Source: Xylanibacter ruminicola (GTDB lineage Bacteria > Bacteroidota > Bacteroidia > Bacteroidales > Bacteroidaceae). From it: a stretch of 63,349 nucleotides of DNA. A model generated the notes under the pieces. The model saw only the letters and a program-made list of their open reading frames with translations, ran no database searches and was not told the DNA's origin. The stretch is from the NCBI GenBank assembly GCA_015060625.1, contig SUYC01000018.1, forward strand, positions 1 to 63,349. The letters are read 5' to 3'. Numbering within the stretch: position 1 is the first letter of the stretch; the number at the start of each line of letters is the position of its first letter. Positions 45,525 to 53,992 of this stretch are shown here, in pieces. The translations under genes and the position numbers were made by a program.

Positions 45525-45532
45525 TATCTTTG
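45525..45532 (+). promoter_or_regulatory. -7 box for rprX, almost leaderless
   Basis: TATCTTTG followed by CAGTCGAT and then the ATG at 45541. Only 8 nt separate the box from the start codon. Confidence 0.65.
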
Positions 45533-45540
45533 CAGTCGAT

Positions 45541-47103
45541 ATGAAGAAAAGAACGATTTGGATTATAGCCATAGTCATGGGCCTCTCATTTATAGGGCTT
45601 CTGTACCTTCAGATATCGTACATCGAGGAGATGGCGAAGATGAAGAAGGAACAGCTCGACGAGTCGGTTAAGCGAAGTCTTTATCAGGCATCGCGCAATC
45701 TTGAAATGAACGAGACCCTGCGTTACCTCGAGAAGGATGTGAAGGAAACCGAGCGTAAGGCCTATAAACAAGATTCTGTGATGGTAGATGGTCTCGATGG
45801 CACCATCAAGCACTCGCACCAGTTTGCTGTAGCTGCCGATGACGGTACCGTTTACTCAAGCTTCGAGCTCAAAACGTTTGCCATCCGTCCTGCCAATGTG
45901 CCTAAGGCCATGATTCTGCGTACTGATAAGAATAGTATTTCCGAGGCCTCTAAGTCGTTGCAGGAAATTGTGCGCAACCGTTATGTGTATCAGAAGGCAT
46001 TGCTGGATGAAGTGGTTTATAACATCCTTTATACCGCCAGCGATAAACCTCTGAAGGAGCGTATCAATTTCAAACTGCTCGATCAGGATATCCGTACCGA
46101 ACTGCTCAATAATGGTATCAACATCCCGTATCATTTCCGCGTTGAAACCGCCGACGGTCGTGAAGTGTACCGTTGTCCCGAGTACTCGTCTGAGGGGGAG
46201 GAGGGTGTTTACTCGCAAACGCTGTTCAGTCATGACCCCTCATCCAAGATGGGCGTGGTGAAAATCCACTTCCCCGACATGAGTTCATACATTTTCTCAA
46301 GCGTGCGCTTTATGATTCCGGCTGTTATCTTTACCGTGGTCTTGCTGCTCACGTTCCTGTTCACAATCGTGGTCATCTTCCGTCAGAAACGACTCACTGA
46401 GATTAAGAACGATTTCATTAACAATATGACCCACGAACTTAAAACGCCAATCGCTTCTATCTCTCTGGCTGCCCAGATGATGAATGATGATAGCGTTACC
46501 AAGTCGGAGCAGATGGCCAAACATCTGGGTGGCGTGATTAACGATGAAGCAAAGCGCTTACGTTTCTTGGTTGAGAAGGTGCTGCAGATGTCAATGTTTG
46601 ATAAGAAGAGCATCATCTTCAAGAAGAAGGAACTCGATCTGAATGAGATGATTGAGAATATCGCCCAATCGTTCTCGCTGCGTGTGGAGCATACCGGTGG
46701 TAAAATCTATACAGATATTGAGGCTATCGACTCGGCAATCTACGTGGATGAGGTTCACTTTACGAATGCCATCACCAATCTGATGGACAACGCCGTGAAG
46801 TATCGTAAGCCCGATGAACCTATCGATATCTATATCAAGACTTGGAATGATAAGGATTTGTTATATTTCTCTATCCGCGATACCGGTCTGGGTATTAAGA
46901 AGGAGAATGTGAAGAAAGTCTTTGAGAAGTTCTACCGCGTTCATACAGGTAATGTGCACGATGTAAAGGGATTCGGTCTCGGTTTAGCCTACGTGAAGAA
47001 GATTATCAATTTGCACGAGGGCGAGATCAAGTGTGAGAGCGAGCTAGGCAAGGGCACCACCTTTACCGTTTCGTTGCCAATCCTGAAAGAGGACGAACAA
47101 TAA
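45541..47103 (+). CDS. rprX: Sensor histidine kinase, RprX-like
   Basis: 520 residues. Membrane helices at about 4-24 and 253-278 flank a 225-residue sensor domain. Then HisKA with phosphorylated His298 (NNMTHELKTP) and HATPase_c with N box NLMDNAVKYR, G1 DTGLGI and G2 GFGLGLAYVK. Length and pairing with the next gene match RprX of Bacteroides fragilis, first studied for effects on tetracycline resistance. The response regulator follows after 47 nt. Confidence 0.9.
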   Translation: MKKRTIWIIAIVMGLSFIGLLYLQISYIEEMAKMKKEQLDESVKRSLYQASRNLEMNETLRYLEKDVKETERKAYKQDSVMVDGLDGTIKHSHQFAVAADDGTVYSSFELKTFAIRPANVPKAMILRTDKNSISEASKSLQEIVRNRYVYQKALLDEVVYNILYTASDKPLKERINFKLLDQDIRTELLNNGINIPYHFRVETADGREVYRCPEYSSEGEEGVYSQTLFSHDPSSKMGVVKIHFPDMSSYIFSSVRFMIPAVIFTVVLLLTFLFTIVVIFRQKRLTEIKNDFINNMTHELKTPIASISLAAQMMNDDSVTKSEQMAKHLGGVINDEAKRLRFLVEKVLQMSMFDKKSIIFKKKELDLNEMIENIAQSFSLRVEHTGGKIYTDIEAIDSAIYVDEVHFTNAITNLMDNAVKYRKPDEPIDIYIKTWNDKDLLYFSIRDTGLGIKKENVKKVFEKFYRVHTGNVHDVKGFGLGLAYVKKIINLHEGEIKCESELGKGTTFTVSLPILKEDEQ

Positions 47104-47150
47104 ACGTGATAATTCAAAATAATATTTATTTAATAACAATTTAAAATTTA

Positions 47151-47861
47151 ATGATGATGGACGACAAATTGAAAATTTTGCTTTGCGAGGACGATGAGAA
47201 CCTCGGAATGCTGCTCCGTGAGTATTTGCAGGCCAAAGGCTTTGTTGCAGAACTCTGTGCTGATGGTGAGGCAGGCTTCAAGGCTTTCCTTAAAACAAAA
47301 TTCGACATCTGTGTGCTCGATGTGATGATGCCTAAGAAGGATGGTTTCACACTCGCTCAGGAGATTCGTTCAGCCAACACTGATGTGCCCATTATCTTCC
47401 TCACAGCTAAGACCCTGAAGGAGGATATCCTCGAAGGTTTCAAGCTGGGTGCCGATGATTACATCACCAAGCCTTTCTCTATGGAGGAACTCGTGTTCCG
47501 TATTGAGGCCATTCTGCGCCGCACTAAGGGTAAGAAGAGCCGCGAATCTACTGTTTACCGCCTGGGGCAGTTTACTTTCGATACCCAGAAGCAGTTGCTG
47601 CAGATTGGCGAGAAGCAAACCAAACTTACCACTAAGGAGAACGAGTTGCTGGCTCTGCTCTGCAGCCATTCAAATGAGATCCTGCAGCGCGACTTCGCTC
47701 TGAAAACCATCTGGATTGATGATAACTACTTCAACGCCCGCTCAATGGATGTTTATATCACTAAACTGCGTAAGCACCTGAAGGACGATCCACAGATTGA
47801 GATTATCAATATTCACGGTAAGGGTTACAAGCTGATTACTCCTGAGGTTGACGATGAGTAA
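47151..47861 (+). CDS. rprY: OmpR-family response regulator, RprY-like
   Basis: 236 residues. Receiver domain with acidic pocket (CEDDEN), phosphoacceptor Asp57 (CVLDVMMPKKDG), Thr in FLTAKT and Lys in YITKPF; C-terminal winged helix DNA-binding domain (LTTKENELLALLCSH; RSMDVYITKLRKHL). Partner of the histidine kinase before it. Three ATG codons in a row at 47151-47159 leave the exact start open by up to two residues. RprY in related genera controls sodium pumping and stress genes; the targets here are unknown. Confidence 0.92.
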   Translation: MMMDDKLKILLCEDDENLGMLLREYLQAKGFVAELCADGEAGFKAFLKTKFDICVLDVMMPKKDGFTLAQEIRSANTDVPIIFLTAKTLKEDILEGFKLGADDYITKPFSMEELVFRIEAILRRTKGKKSRESTVYRLGQFTFDTQKQLLQIGEKQTKLTTKENELLALLCSHSNEILQRDFALKTIWIDDNYFNARSMDVYITKLRKHLKDDPQIEIINIHGKGYKLITPEVDDE

Positions 47862-48057
47862 ATCGGATATGGTTAATAAAGAACTTATAAAAGCTTATAT
47901 GGGAGTAGCACTGGTTTGTACCGGTGCTCTCCTTTTATTGGTCAGTTATTTTACCGGCCTCACCAACTATAATCTGGTGCTGCTTACTGGTCTGATAATC
48001 ATCGTATTAGGTGCTGCTTTGCACGTTCGGCAACAGAAAAAGGGTGAAAAGTATTAA
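47854..48057 (+). CDS. Small two-helix membrane protein downstream of rprY
   Basis: 67 residues from ATG 47854, which overlaps the rprY stop by 8 nt (ATGAGTAA); a TTG at 47848 is a weaker option. Two hydrophobic helices (about 14-34 and 40-58) and a basic tail QQKKGEKY. It is probably translated with rprY. No function known; a link to RprXY signalling is only suggested by position. Confidence 0.78.
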   Translation: MSKSDMVNKELIKAYMGVALVCTGALLLLVSYFTGLTNYNLVLLTGLIIIVLGAALHVRQQKKGEKY

Positions 48058-48081
48058 ATATTCTTAAATAATGAGCTACTG

Positions 48082-48110
48082 CCAATTGCCAATTGTCAAT
48101 TCTCAATTAT
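48082..48110. repeat. CAATT-type simple repeat tract
   Basis: Four spaced copies of CAATT separated by TG/TC/GC (CCAATTGCCAATTGTCAATT and on). The same kind of tract lies at 59331-59348 and 59795-59830. Confidence 0.7.
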
Positions 48111-48116
48111 TCTTTG

Positions 48117-48124
48117 TACCTTTG
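48117..48124 (+). promoter_or_regulatory. -7 box for the rpsF operon
   Basis: TACCTTTG followed by CACCCGC, 45 nt before rpsF. Confidence 0.65.
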
Positions 48125-48169
48125 CACCCGCTTTAAGCAATAACATTATTAATTTTTTTATTAAGTAGT

Positions 48170-48514
48170 ATGAATCAATACGAAACCGTTTTCATTTTAA
48201 CTCCCGTTTTGTCTGATGAACAGATGAAGGAAACGGCCGCAAAATTCAAGAAGGTTCTGACCGATAAGGGTGCAGAGATCATCAACGAAGAGGCCTGGGG
48301 ATTGAAGAAGATGGCTTATGCTATTCAGAAGAAGTCTACAGGTTTCTACTGCCTGGTAGAGTTCAAGGCTGAGCCAGAAGTGATTAAGACATTGGAGACT
48401 GCTTTCCGTCGTGACGAGAAGGTTATTCGTTTCCAGACAGTTAAACTTGACAAGTATGCAGTTGAGTACGCCGAGAAGCGTCGTGCAAAGCTTGGTAAAA
48501 AAGAGGAGGCTTAA
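48170..48514 (+). CDS. rpsF: 30S ribosomal protein S6
   Basis: 114 residues: [42 protein letters not shown], and [15 protein letters not shown]. It pairs with S18 on the 30S platform; the two genes are adjacent with 3 nt between. The leader of such operons often binds the S6-S18 complex; a 45-nt leader is present, but no structure can be shown. Confidence 0.97.
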   Translation: MNQYETVFILTPVLSDEQMKETAAKFKKVLTDKGAEIINEEAWGLKKMAYAIQKKSTGFYCLVEFKAEPEVIKTLETAFRRDEKVIRFQTVKLDKYAVEYAEKRRAKLGKKEEA

Positions 48515-48517
48515 ACT

Positions 48518-48784
48518 ATGGCAGAACAGAGTGAAATCCGTTATTTGACTGCTCCTTCTATCGATACAAAGAAGAAGAAGTATTGCCGTTTCAAGAAGAG
48601 CGGTATCAAGTACATCGACTACAAGGATCCCGAGTTCCTGAAGAAGTTCCTCAACGAGCAGGGTAAGATTCTTCCCCGCCGCATTACTGGAACATCTCTG
48701 AAGTATCAGCGTCGTGTGGCTCAGGCCGTTAAGCGTGCCCGCCAGATCGCACTGCTGCCTTACGTAACCGATTTGATGAAGTAA
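48518..48784 (+). CDS. rpsR: 30S ribosomal protein S18
   Basis: 88 residues, basic, with [18 protein letters not shown] and the conserved [22 protein letters not shown]. It forms a pair with S6. Confidence 0.97.
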   Translation: MAEQSEIRYLTAPSIDTKKKKYCRFKKSGIKYIDYKDPEFLKKFLNEQGKILPRRITGTSLKYQRRVAQAVKRARQIALLPYVTDLMK

Positions 48785-48806
48785 TTAAAGAGGAGGACGC
48801 AAGATT

Positions 48807-49397
48807 ATGGAAATTATACTGAAAGAAGATATTATCGGTCTGGGATTCAAGAACGATATTGTGAATGTAAAGTCTGGCTACGGCCGTAACTACCTCATCC
48901 CTCAGGGTAAGGGTGTTATCGCCAGTCCTTCAGCTAAGAAGATTCTCGCCGAGAACCTGAAGCAGCAGGCTCACAAGTTGGCTGCTCTCAAGGCTGCTGC
49001 CGAGGAGAAGGCTGCTCAGCTCAACGGTGTAGTTGTAGAGATTGCTGCTAAGGTTAGCGTAACTGGCCAGCTCTATGGTTCGGTTGGTGCTGCTCAGGTA
49101 GCTGAGGAGCTCGCTAAGCTGGGTAAGGAGGTTGATCGCAAGATCATCACCATGAAGGATGCCAAGAAGGTTGGCGACTATGTTGCTCTGGTACACTTCC
49201 ACAAGGAGGTTATCGTTGAGCTCCCTGTAAAGGTAGTTGCTGAGAATGCTGCTGAGTTGCAGGCTGCTGCTGAGGCTGAGGCTGCCATCAAGGCTGCTGC
49301 TGATGCCAAGAAGGCAGCTGCTAACGAGGCTGAGGCTGCCGAGGCTGCCGACGAGGCTGAGGCTCTCGAGGCTATCGATGCTCCTGCTGAGGCATAA
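48807..49397 (+). CDS. rplI: 50S ribosomal protein L9 with Ala/Glu-rich tail
   Basis: 196 residues. The first 148 are normal L9 (EIILKEDIIGLGFKNDIVNVK; YGRNYLIPQGKGV; C-terminal domain up to ELPVKVVAENAAEL). Beyond about residue 148 is an extension almost wholly of Ala, Glu and Asp, absent in E. coli L9 (149 residues). The tail is encoded by GCTG/GAGGCT repeats and probably forms a long charged helix. Last gene of the rpsF operon, 22 nt after rpsR. Confidence 0.96.
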   Translation: MEIILKEDIIGLGFKNDIVNVKSGYGRNYLIPQGKGVIASPSAKKILAENLKQQAHKLAALKAAAEEKAAQLNGVVVEIAAKVSVTGQLYGSVGAAQVAEELAKLGKEVDRKIITMKDAKKVGDYVALVHFHKEVIVELPVKVVAENAAELQAAAEAEAAIKAAADAKKAAANEAEAAEAADEAEALEAIDAPAEA

Positions 49398-49464
49398 CTC
49401 AAAAAGATTAATCATAACAATTAATAACATGCTGTAAGGCATCATTATTTATTATGACACAGTG

Positions 49465-49496
49465 TCCCGAGGGTCTCCCCCTCGGGATTTTTTTTT
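49465..49496 (+). terminator. Intrinsic terminator after rplI
   Basis: A 9-bp stem TCCCGAGGG / CCCTCGGGA with a five-base loop, followed by nine T. Confidence 0.92.
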
Positions 49497-49516
49497 GTGC
49501 CAGATAATGTAAAAGC

Positions 49517-49548
49517 CTTGCTTAACTGCCTGAAAGTGGTTATCTTTG
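49517..49548 (+). promoter_or_regulatory. Orphan promoter upstream of a possible small RNA
   Basis: CTTG (49517-49520) and TATCTTTG (49541-49548) are 20 nt apart, as good a match as the promoters of real genes here. Confidence 0.6.
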
Positions 49549-49553
49549 CAACC

Positions 49554-49680
49554 AGAATAATAAACCTAGATGAAGATAAAACACTAAGTAGATTGTTTAA
49601 AGAGATTGATTCTTGGCAGGTTTGGTAGGTAGGGACTGGACAAAAATAAAGCCCGCAGAACTGAGTTCTACGGGCTCTTT
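49554..49680 (+). ncRNA. Candidate small RNA of about 125 nt
   Basis: It starts just downstream of the orphan promoter and ends at the hairpin AGCCCGCAGAAC / GTTCTACGGGCT, which is followed by CTTTCTCTC on this strand. No coding capacity with a normal start. The hairpin equally serves the minus-strand lipoprotein gene, so the call is weak. Confidence 0.3.
49641..49676 (-). terminator. Terminator of the small lipoprotein gene
   Basis: Read on the minus strand: stem AGCCCGTAGAAC / GTTCTGCGGGCT with loop TCA, then TTATTTTTG. Confidence 0.85.
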
Positions 49681-49699
49681 CTCTCAATCGTTCGTTCAA

Positions 49700-49870
49700 T
49701 TACTGAGCAACTGAATCAGCAGCAACTGTGTCAACAGCGAGGCTGTCAGCTACAGTGTCAACTACCTCAGCGATAGAGTCAGTGTCCTGTACAGGAGCCT
49801 GAGCCTTGTTACCACATGATGCGAATGAGATAGCAGCAACTGCTACGAACATGAATACCAATTTCTTCAT
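49700..49870 (-). CDS. Small lipoprotein
   Basis: 56 residues from ATG 49870. The signal peptide MKKLVFMFVAVAAISFASC ends in a lipobox with the lipidated Cys at 19. The mature part is short and made of Asp/Val/Ala/Ser (TDSIAEVVDTVADSLAVDTV), with no fold evident. It resembles many small Bacteroidales lipoproteins of unknown role. The longer frame upstream (MFYRFKSLE) lies in the leader and is not favoured. Confidence 0.8.
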   Translation of the reverse strand: MKKLVFMFVAVAAISFASCGNKAQAPVQDTDSIAEVVDTVADSLAVDTVAADSVAQ

Positions 49871-49922
49871 TTTTTCTAAACTTTTAAATCTGTAAAACAA
49901 TCATTTGTTTATTAAAACGATG

Positions 49923-49930
49923 CAAAGGTA
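49923..49930 (-). promoter_or_regulatory. -7 box for the small lipoprotein gene
   Basis: TACCTTTG on the minus strand, 52 nt before the start codon. Confidence 0.6.
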
Positions 49931-50098
49931 AGCATTATTTTAATACAACGTATCATTTTTTTCGATTTTTTTTAGGGTGTTTTTGTAACTTTTTCGCAAT
50001 GTGTTGAAAATCAATGGTTTACGAAATGTTAAATTTAGTGTATTTTTCGCACATAACTTAAAAATGGCTCAAAATGCGTGTTTTTTGCAAAAAATGTC

Positions 50099-50106
50099 GT
50101 ACCTTT
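50099..50106 (+). promoter_or_regulatory. -7 box for mtaB
   Basis: TACCTTTG followed by TGCCCG, 30 nt before the mtaB start. It lies inside the longer open frame and so argues for the ATG at 50137. Confidence 0.65.
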
Positions 50107-50136
50107 GTGCCCGTAAACAATACACCTATTTTATAT

Positions 50137-51492
50137 ATGATAAATACGTCAGCATTTCAAGGCAAGAAAGCAGCCTATTTTACACTCGGATGTAAGTTAA
50201 ACTTTTCCGAAACATCTACTTTTGGCAAGATGCTTCAGGATTTGGGTGTAAGTACGGCCCAGAAGGGCGAACAGGCTGATATCTGTTTGATCAACACCTG
50301 TTCGGTCACCGAGGTAGCTGATAAGAAATGTCGTCAGGCCATTCACCGCTTGGTGCGCGAAAATCCAGGAGCCTTTGTTGTGGTTACGGGATGCTATGCC
50401 CAGTTGGAGGCCGACGAGGTGGCTAAGATTGATGGTGTGAGCCTGGTATTGGGGTCTAATGAGAAAGCCAATCTGGTTCAGTTCTTGTCGGATGCTTGGG
50501 GCGAAATAGCCCCCAGTACTGCTGAATCTAAAAGTACTAAATCTGCTAAGTTCTTTAGAGAGAAAACCAAGGATATCAAAACCTTTGCGCCCAGTTGCTC
50601 AAAGGGCAACCGCACCCGCTATTTCCTGAAGGTACAGGACGGTTGCGATTACTTCTGCACTTATTGTACCATTCCCTATGCCCGTGGCTTTTCGCGCAAT
50701 CCAACGATAGCTTCGTTGGTAGAACAGGCCCAGCAGGCAGCTGCCGAGGGTGGTAAGGAAATTGTGCTTACCGGTGTAAACATCGGTGACTTTGGTAAGA
50801 CTACCGGCGAGCAGTTTATCGACCTGGTGAAGGCACTCGATGGGGTAGAGGGCATTCGGCGTTATCGTATCAGTTCGCTTGAACCCGATCTGATTTCAGA
50901 TGAGCTTATCGAGTACTGCGCTCAGAGCCGTGCTTTTATGCCGCACTTCCATATCCCCCTGCAAAGTGGGAGCAACACGGTACTCAAACTGATGCATCGT
51001 CATTACGATCGCGAACTGTTTGCCGATAAGATTCATCGCATCAAAGAGCTTATGCCCGATGCCTTTATTGGCGTGGATGTGATGGTGGGCTGTCGTGGCG
51101 AAACACCCGAGTGCTTTGACGAGACTTATACGTTCTTGGATAGCCTGGATGTTACCCAGCTGCATGTGTTCCCCTATTCCGAGCGCCCAGGTACATCGGC
51201 CCTCAGCATTCCGTATGTGGTACCTGAGAAGGAGAAGAAACTGCGCGTAAAGCGCTTGTTGGAACTCTCCGATCAGAAAACCAACGCCTTCTATGAGCGT
51301 CATATCGGTCAGGAGGCCGAAGTGCTATTCGAGAAGGCTACCCGCGGTCGCGCCATGCACGGCTTTACGAAAAACTATATCCGTGTAGAGCTTGCCGCCA
51401 AGGACGCTAACCCCGACTTCGACAATCAGTTGATTAAAGTAAAGTTGGGCGAGCTGACCCGCGATAAGGAGTCGTTAATGTGTATAATATAA
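50137..51492 (+). CDS. mtaB: tRNA ms2t6A methylthiotransferase MtaB
   Basis: 451 residues from ATG 50137. N-terminal UPF0004 domain (YFTLGCKLNFSETS; INTCSVTEVADKKC; TGCYAQLE) with three Cys for one Fe-S cluster, the radical SAM domain (DGCDYFCTYCTIPYARG) for the second, and a C-terminal TRAM-like segment. It adds a methylthio group to t6A at position 37 of tRNAs. The GT2 gene follows 15 nt later. Confidence 0.95.
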   Translation: MINTSAFQGKKAAYFTLGCKLNFSETSTFGKMLQDLGVSTAQKGEQADICLINTCSVTEVADKKCRQAIHRLVRENPGAFVVVTGCYAQLEADEVAKIDGVSLVLGSNEKANLVQFLSDAWGEIAPSTAESKSTKSAKFFREKTKDIKTFAPSCSKGNRTRYFLKVQDGCDYFCTYCTIPYARGFSRNPTIASLVEQAQQAAAEGGKEIVLTGVNIGDFGKTTGEQFIDLVKALDGVEGIRRYRISSLEPDLISDELIEYCAQSRAFMPHFHIPLQSGSNTVLKLMHRHYDRELFADKIHRIKELMPDAFIGVDVMVGCRGETPECFDETYTFLDSLDVTQLHVFPYSERPGTSALSIPYVVPEKEKKLRVKRLLELSDQKTNAFYERHIGQEAEVLFEKATRGRAMHGFTKNYIRVELAAKDANPDFDNQLIKVKLGELTRDKESLMCII

Positions 51493-51507
51493 TGTACGCG
51501 CGAAAAA

Positions 51508-52530
51508 ATGGAAAAAGTAGCAATAGTGATACTTAATTGGAATGGTCGTCAGATGCTCGAGCAATATCTGCCCTCTGTGTTGAATTACTCAACCGACGAG
51601 GCCACGGTTTATGTTGCCGATAACGCATCAACCGACGATTCGTTGGCATTCTTGCAGCAGCATTATCCTCAGGTAAAAAAGGTAGTGCTGGAGCAGAATT
51701 GGGGATTTGCCGAGGGCTACAACAAGGCTTTGGCGCAAATCCAGGCCGAGTATTATCTGCTTCTCAACTCCGATATCGAGGTTACCCATCATTGGCTCAC
51801 CCCGATGATTGAGTATTTGGATGCCCATCCCGATGTGGCAGCCTGTCAGCCCAAGCTGCTCTCCATCTTCGATAAGGATCGCTTCGAGTACGCTGGTGCC
51901 AGTGGGGGATATCTGGACCGATTCGGCTATCCTTTCTGTCGCGGACGTATTTTTGATACTGTCGAGGCCGACAACGGTCAGTACGATGATGTAACCGATA
52001 TTCTGTGGGCCACAGGTGCGGCGCTTATGATTCGCAGCGCCGATTATTGGGCTGTACAGGGGCTGGATGCCCGATTCTTTGCTCATAACGAAGAGATTGA
52101 TATGTGTTGGCGATTGCGCATCCGTGGGCGCCGTGTTGTCTGCATTCCGGATAGTTACGTTTACCATGTGGGAGGCGGCACGCTACCTAAGGGCAATCCG
52201 ATGAAGACCTATCTGAATTTCCGCAACAACCTGACGATGCTGTATAAATGCCTGCCTGAAAGCGAGCTGCAGTATGTGATGCGTTGGCGTTGGTTCCTGG
52301 ACTACCTGGCTGCTTGGGAAACTTTGATTCTGGGACGTAACTGGGGCGATTTCAAGGCCATCTATCGTGCCCGTCGTGCTTTTAAGCAGTGGAAGAAGGA
52401 TTTTGCTGCCGACCGTCAGACCATTCAGGCTTCGCGACAGTTACAAAAAATACCAGAGCAAAAATCATTCTCTTTGCTCTGGCAGTATTATGCTAAGGGG
52501 CGCAAATTGTTCAGTGCCTTGCCCCTTTAG
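51508..52530 (+). CDS. Glycosyltransferase family 2 (rhamnosyltransferase-like)
   Basis: 340 residues, GT-A fold: VAIVILNWNGRQMLEQYLPS, VADNASTDDSL (nucleotide binding), LLLNSDIEV (DXD-like Asp) and AHNEEIDMCWRLRIRG (catalytic region). Similar to WbbL-type rhamnosyl or related transferases. It is away from the capsule locus and next to mtaB, so it may act on LPS core or another glycan. Confidence 0.9.
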   Translation: MEKVAIVILNWNGRQMLEQYLPSVLNYSTDEATVYVADNASTDDSLAFLQQHYPQVKKVVLEQNWGFAEGYNKALAQIQAEYYLLLNSDIEVTHHWLTPMIEYLDAHPDVAACQPKLLSIFDKDRFEYAGASGGYLDRFGYPFCRGRIFDTVEADNGQYDDVTDILWATGAALMIRSADYWAVQGLDARFFAHNEEIDMCWRLRIRGRRVVCIPDSYVYHVGGGTLPKGNPMKTYLNFRNNLTMLYKCLPESELQYVMRWRWFLDYLAAWETLILGRNWGDFKAIYRARRAFKQWKKDFAADRQTIQASRQLQKIPEQKSFSLLWQYYAKGRKLFSALPL

Positions 52531-52548
52531 TAGGCCGTATCCTTATTG

Positions 52549-53790
52549 TTAGGGCTTGGTAATCAACACCTTTACAGGTTGTTCAACTTCCTTGCGCCAC
52601 AGCTTTAGGTAATTGAACCAATCTTTGGCGGTGTGATAGCCGAATGTCTCGTTATCAGATGTATAGGCTATCTTATACTTCAGTACATTTTGGTTGGCTT
52701 TTACCACAAAAGCATAATTGTCTTTGTTGGCTGGCTCCTCGCTAGCGATGTATTGCTGGGGTATCAGAATACCCAGCCCCACCGTTTCACGCTTAAAGTT
52801 GATGGTGTCGCCAGTAGGGTAGTCGCTGCCCCAACAGCCGCGCAAGCCCTTATGGTCGGTAAACTCCTCCGAGCCCTTCACGTTAATCACACCAGTCGAA
52901 AACAGGTAGCTGCTCACATCGGTGTGCTTTTTGGTAAAATACACCTCCACATCTGTATCACGATGCCCAGCGTATTGTATATAACGTATCGTCATATTGA
53001 TGGCGGGGCGGTTGGCTGCTGTCTTCCAACCTTTATCTACTATCTCTACGATGGTGCGCAGCGGACCATACGAGATGATGCGCTGGGTGCGCGATGCTAC
53101 GGGGTCGATCATCGTGGGCTGCTGACCGTCCCAACCGCGAAAGGCACCAAGTCCAAAGGTGTTACCCACCCATAGCACATCGTCGCCATAGCCCTGGGCT
53201 TTCTGCTCGGGTTGGGTGTAGAACTGTGTTGCCTCCAGCTCCAGGCGTTTCTGGAACTTACCATACAGGTCGATGGTCTGTCGCTTGTCAAAATAAATGC
53301 GGATACCGTTCAACTCGCTTTCAAAATCCACACCATGATGATGCTGCAGATTATACGAGTTAGCGCAGTCGCCGCGGGCTGTGATGGCCTCGATAAAGTT
53401 GTTGTGCTTGTTTTTCTCCTTCACCTTGTCATTGCGCATCAGCATCTCGGCAAACACGCGGGCTGGATACTGGGCAGGCTCGTCGCACGCCTCGTCAAAC
53501 AGCTGCACTTCATATTTCTGTTGCTGTTTCCCCTTCAGGTCAACTAGAAAGCACAACTCGTCGAACACCTCGTCCTGATCCAGATCGTCCAACTGACATG
53601 GAATCTCCTTGCCCTCGCAGGTAACTAGGGCGCGACGCACTTCGCCGTAGCTGTTTAGAGGGATGATTACAGCCTGATCGGTGCGCAATGCAGCCGATGG
53701 GTTAGTTACACTCACGGTCAACTGTTGTTGCGCTTGGGCGTTCATCACACTGATAGCACCAAGTGCCAACGTTATTATTGTCTTCTTCAT
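52549..53790 (-). CDS. DUF4861-family exported protein
   Basis: 413 residues from ATG 53790. A signal peptide MKKTIITLALGAISVMNAQA, a short N-terminal beta domain (PLNSYGEVRRALVTCEGKEIPCQLDD), and a large DUF4861 domain rich in beta strands and aromatic residues (HHHGVDFESELNGIRIYFDKRQ; GLGAFRGWDG; RGCWGSDY). DUF4861 proteins are common in polysaccharide-utilising Bacteroidota, often next to pectin-degrading enzymes, but none are near here. Enzymatic role unproven. Confidence 0.82.
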   Translation of the reverse strand: MKKTIITLALGAISVMNAQAQQQLTVSVTNPSAALRTDQAVIIPLNSYGEVRRALVTCEGKEIPCQLDDLDQDEVFDELCFLVDLKGKQQQKYEVQLFDEACDEPAQYPARVFAEMLMRNDKVKEKNKHNNFIEAITARGDCANSYNLQHHHGVDFESELNGIRIYFDKRQTIDLYGKFQKRLELEATQFYTQPEQKAQGYGDDVLWVGNTFGLGAFRGWDGQQPTMIDPVASRTQRIISYGPLRTIVEIVDKGWKTAANRPAINMTIRYIQYAGHRDTDVEVYFTKKHTDVSSYLFSTGVINVKGSEEFTDHKGLRGCWGSDYPTGDTINFKRETVGLGILIPQQYIASEEPANKDNYAFVVKANQNVLKYKIAYTSDNETFGYHTAKDWFNYLKLWRKEVEQPVKVLITKP

Positions 53791-53815
53791 CTTTTTTATT
53801 TGTCTTAGCAGAGAG

Positions 53816-53823
53816 CAAAAGTA
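53816..53823 (-). promoter_or_regulatory. -7 box for the DUF4861 gene
   Basis: TACTTTTG on the minus strand, 25 nt before the start codon. Confidence 0.55.
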
Positions 53824-53914
53824 AGCAAAATCCATCAAATAACACCAGATTTTTACACAAATAAACAAAAATGTGCAAGATTTTATACTTTTATTTAAAT
53901 ATTTTAGGTTAAAA

Positions 53915-53946
53915 TTTGGTTTTTAAAATACTTTTTAGTATATTTG
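53915..53946 (+). promoter_or_regulatory. Promoter for the GldB-like gene
   Basis: TTTG at 53915-53918 and TATATTTG at 53939-53946, 20 nt apart, 46 nt before the start. Confidence 0.72.
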
Positions 53947-53992
53947 CAACGATTTTTTTAACATAAGTATAATATTCCACACAAAATAGCCC

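Larger units (their letters stand above)
49398..49699. other. 302-nt gene-free stretch between rplI and the small lipoprotein
   Basis: It contains, in order: the rplI terminator, a full promoter (-33 TTG at 49518-49520, -7 TATCTTTG at 49541-49548) that drives no recognisable gene, and a hairpin at 49650-49676. No start codon leads to an ORF of more than a few codons. Confidence 0.7.

Noticed and set aside
49553..49624. Short peptide-like reading frame (NLDEDKTLSRLFKEID) after the orphan promoter
   Set aside because: It has no ATG, GTG or TTG at its start and is only about 24 codons; it may be a gene remnant, but this cannot be supported.
52549..53790. Polysaccharide utilisation locus around the DUF4861 gene
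   Set aside because: No SusC/SusD pair, glycoside hydrolase or lyase gene is next to it in the window.
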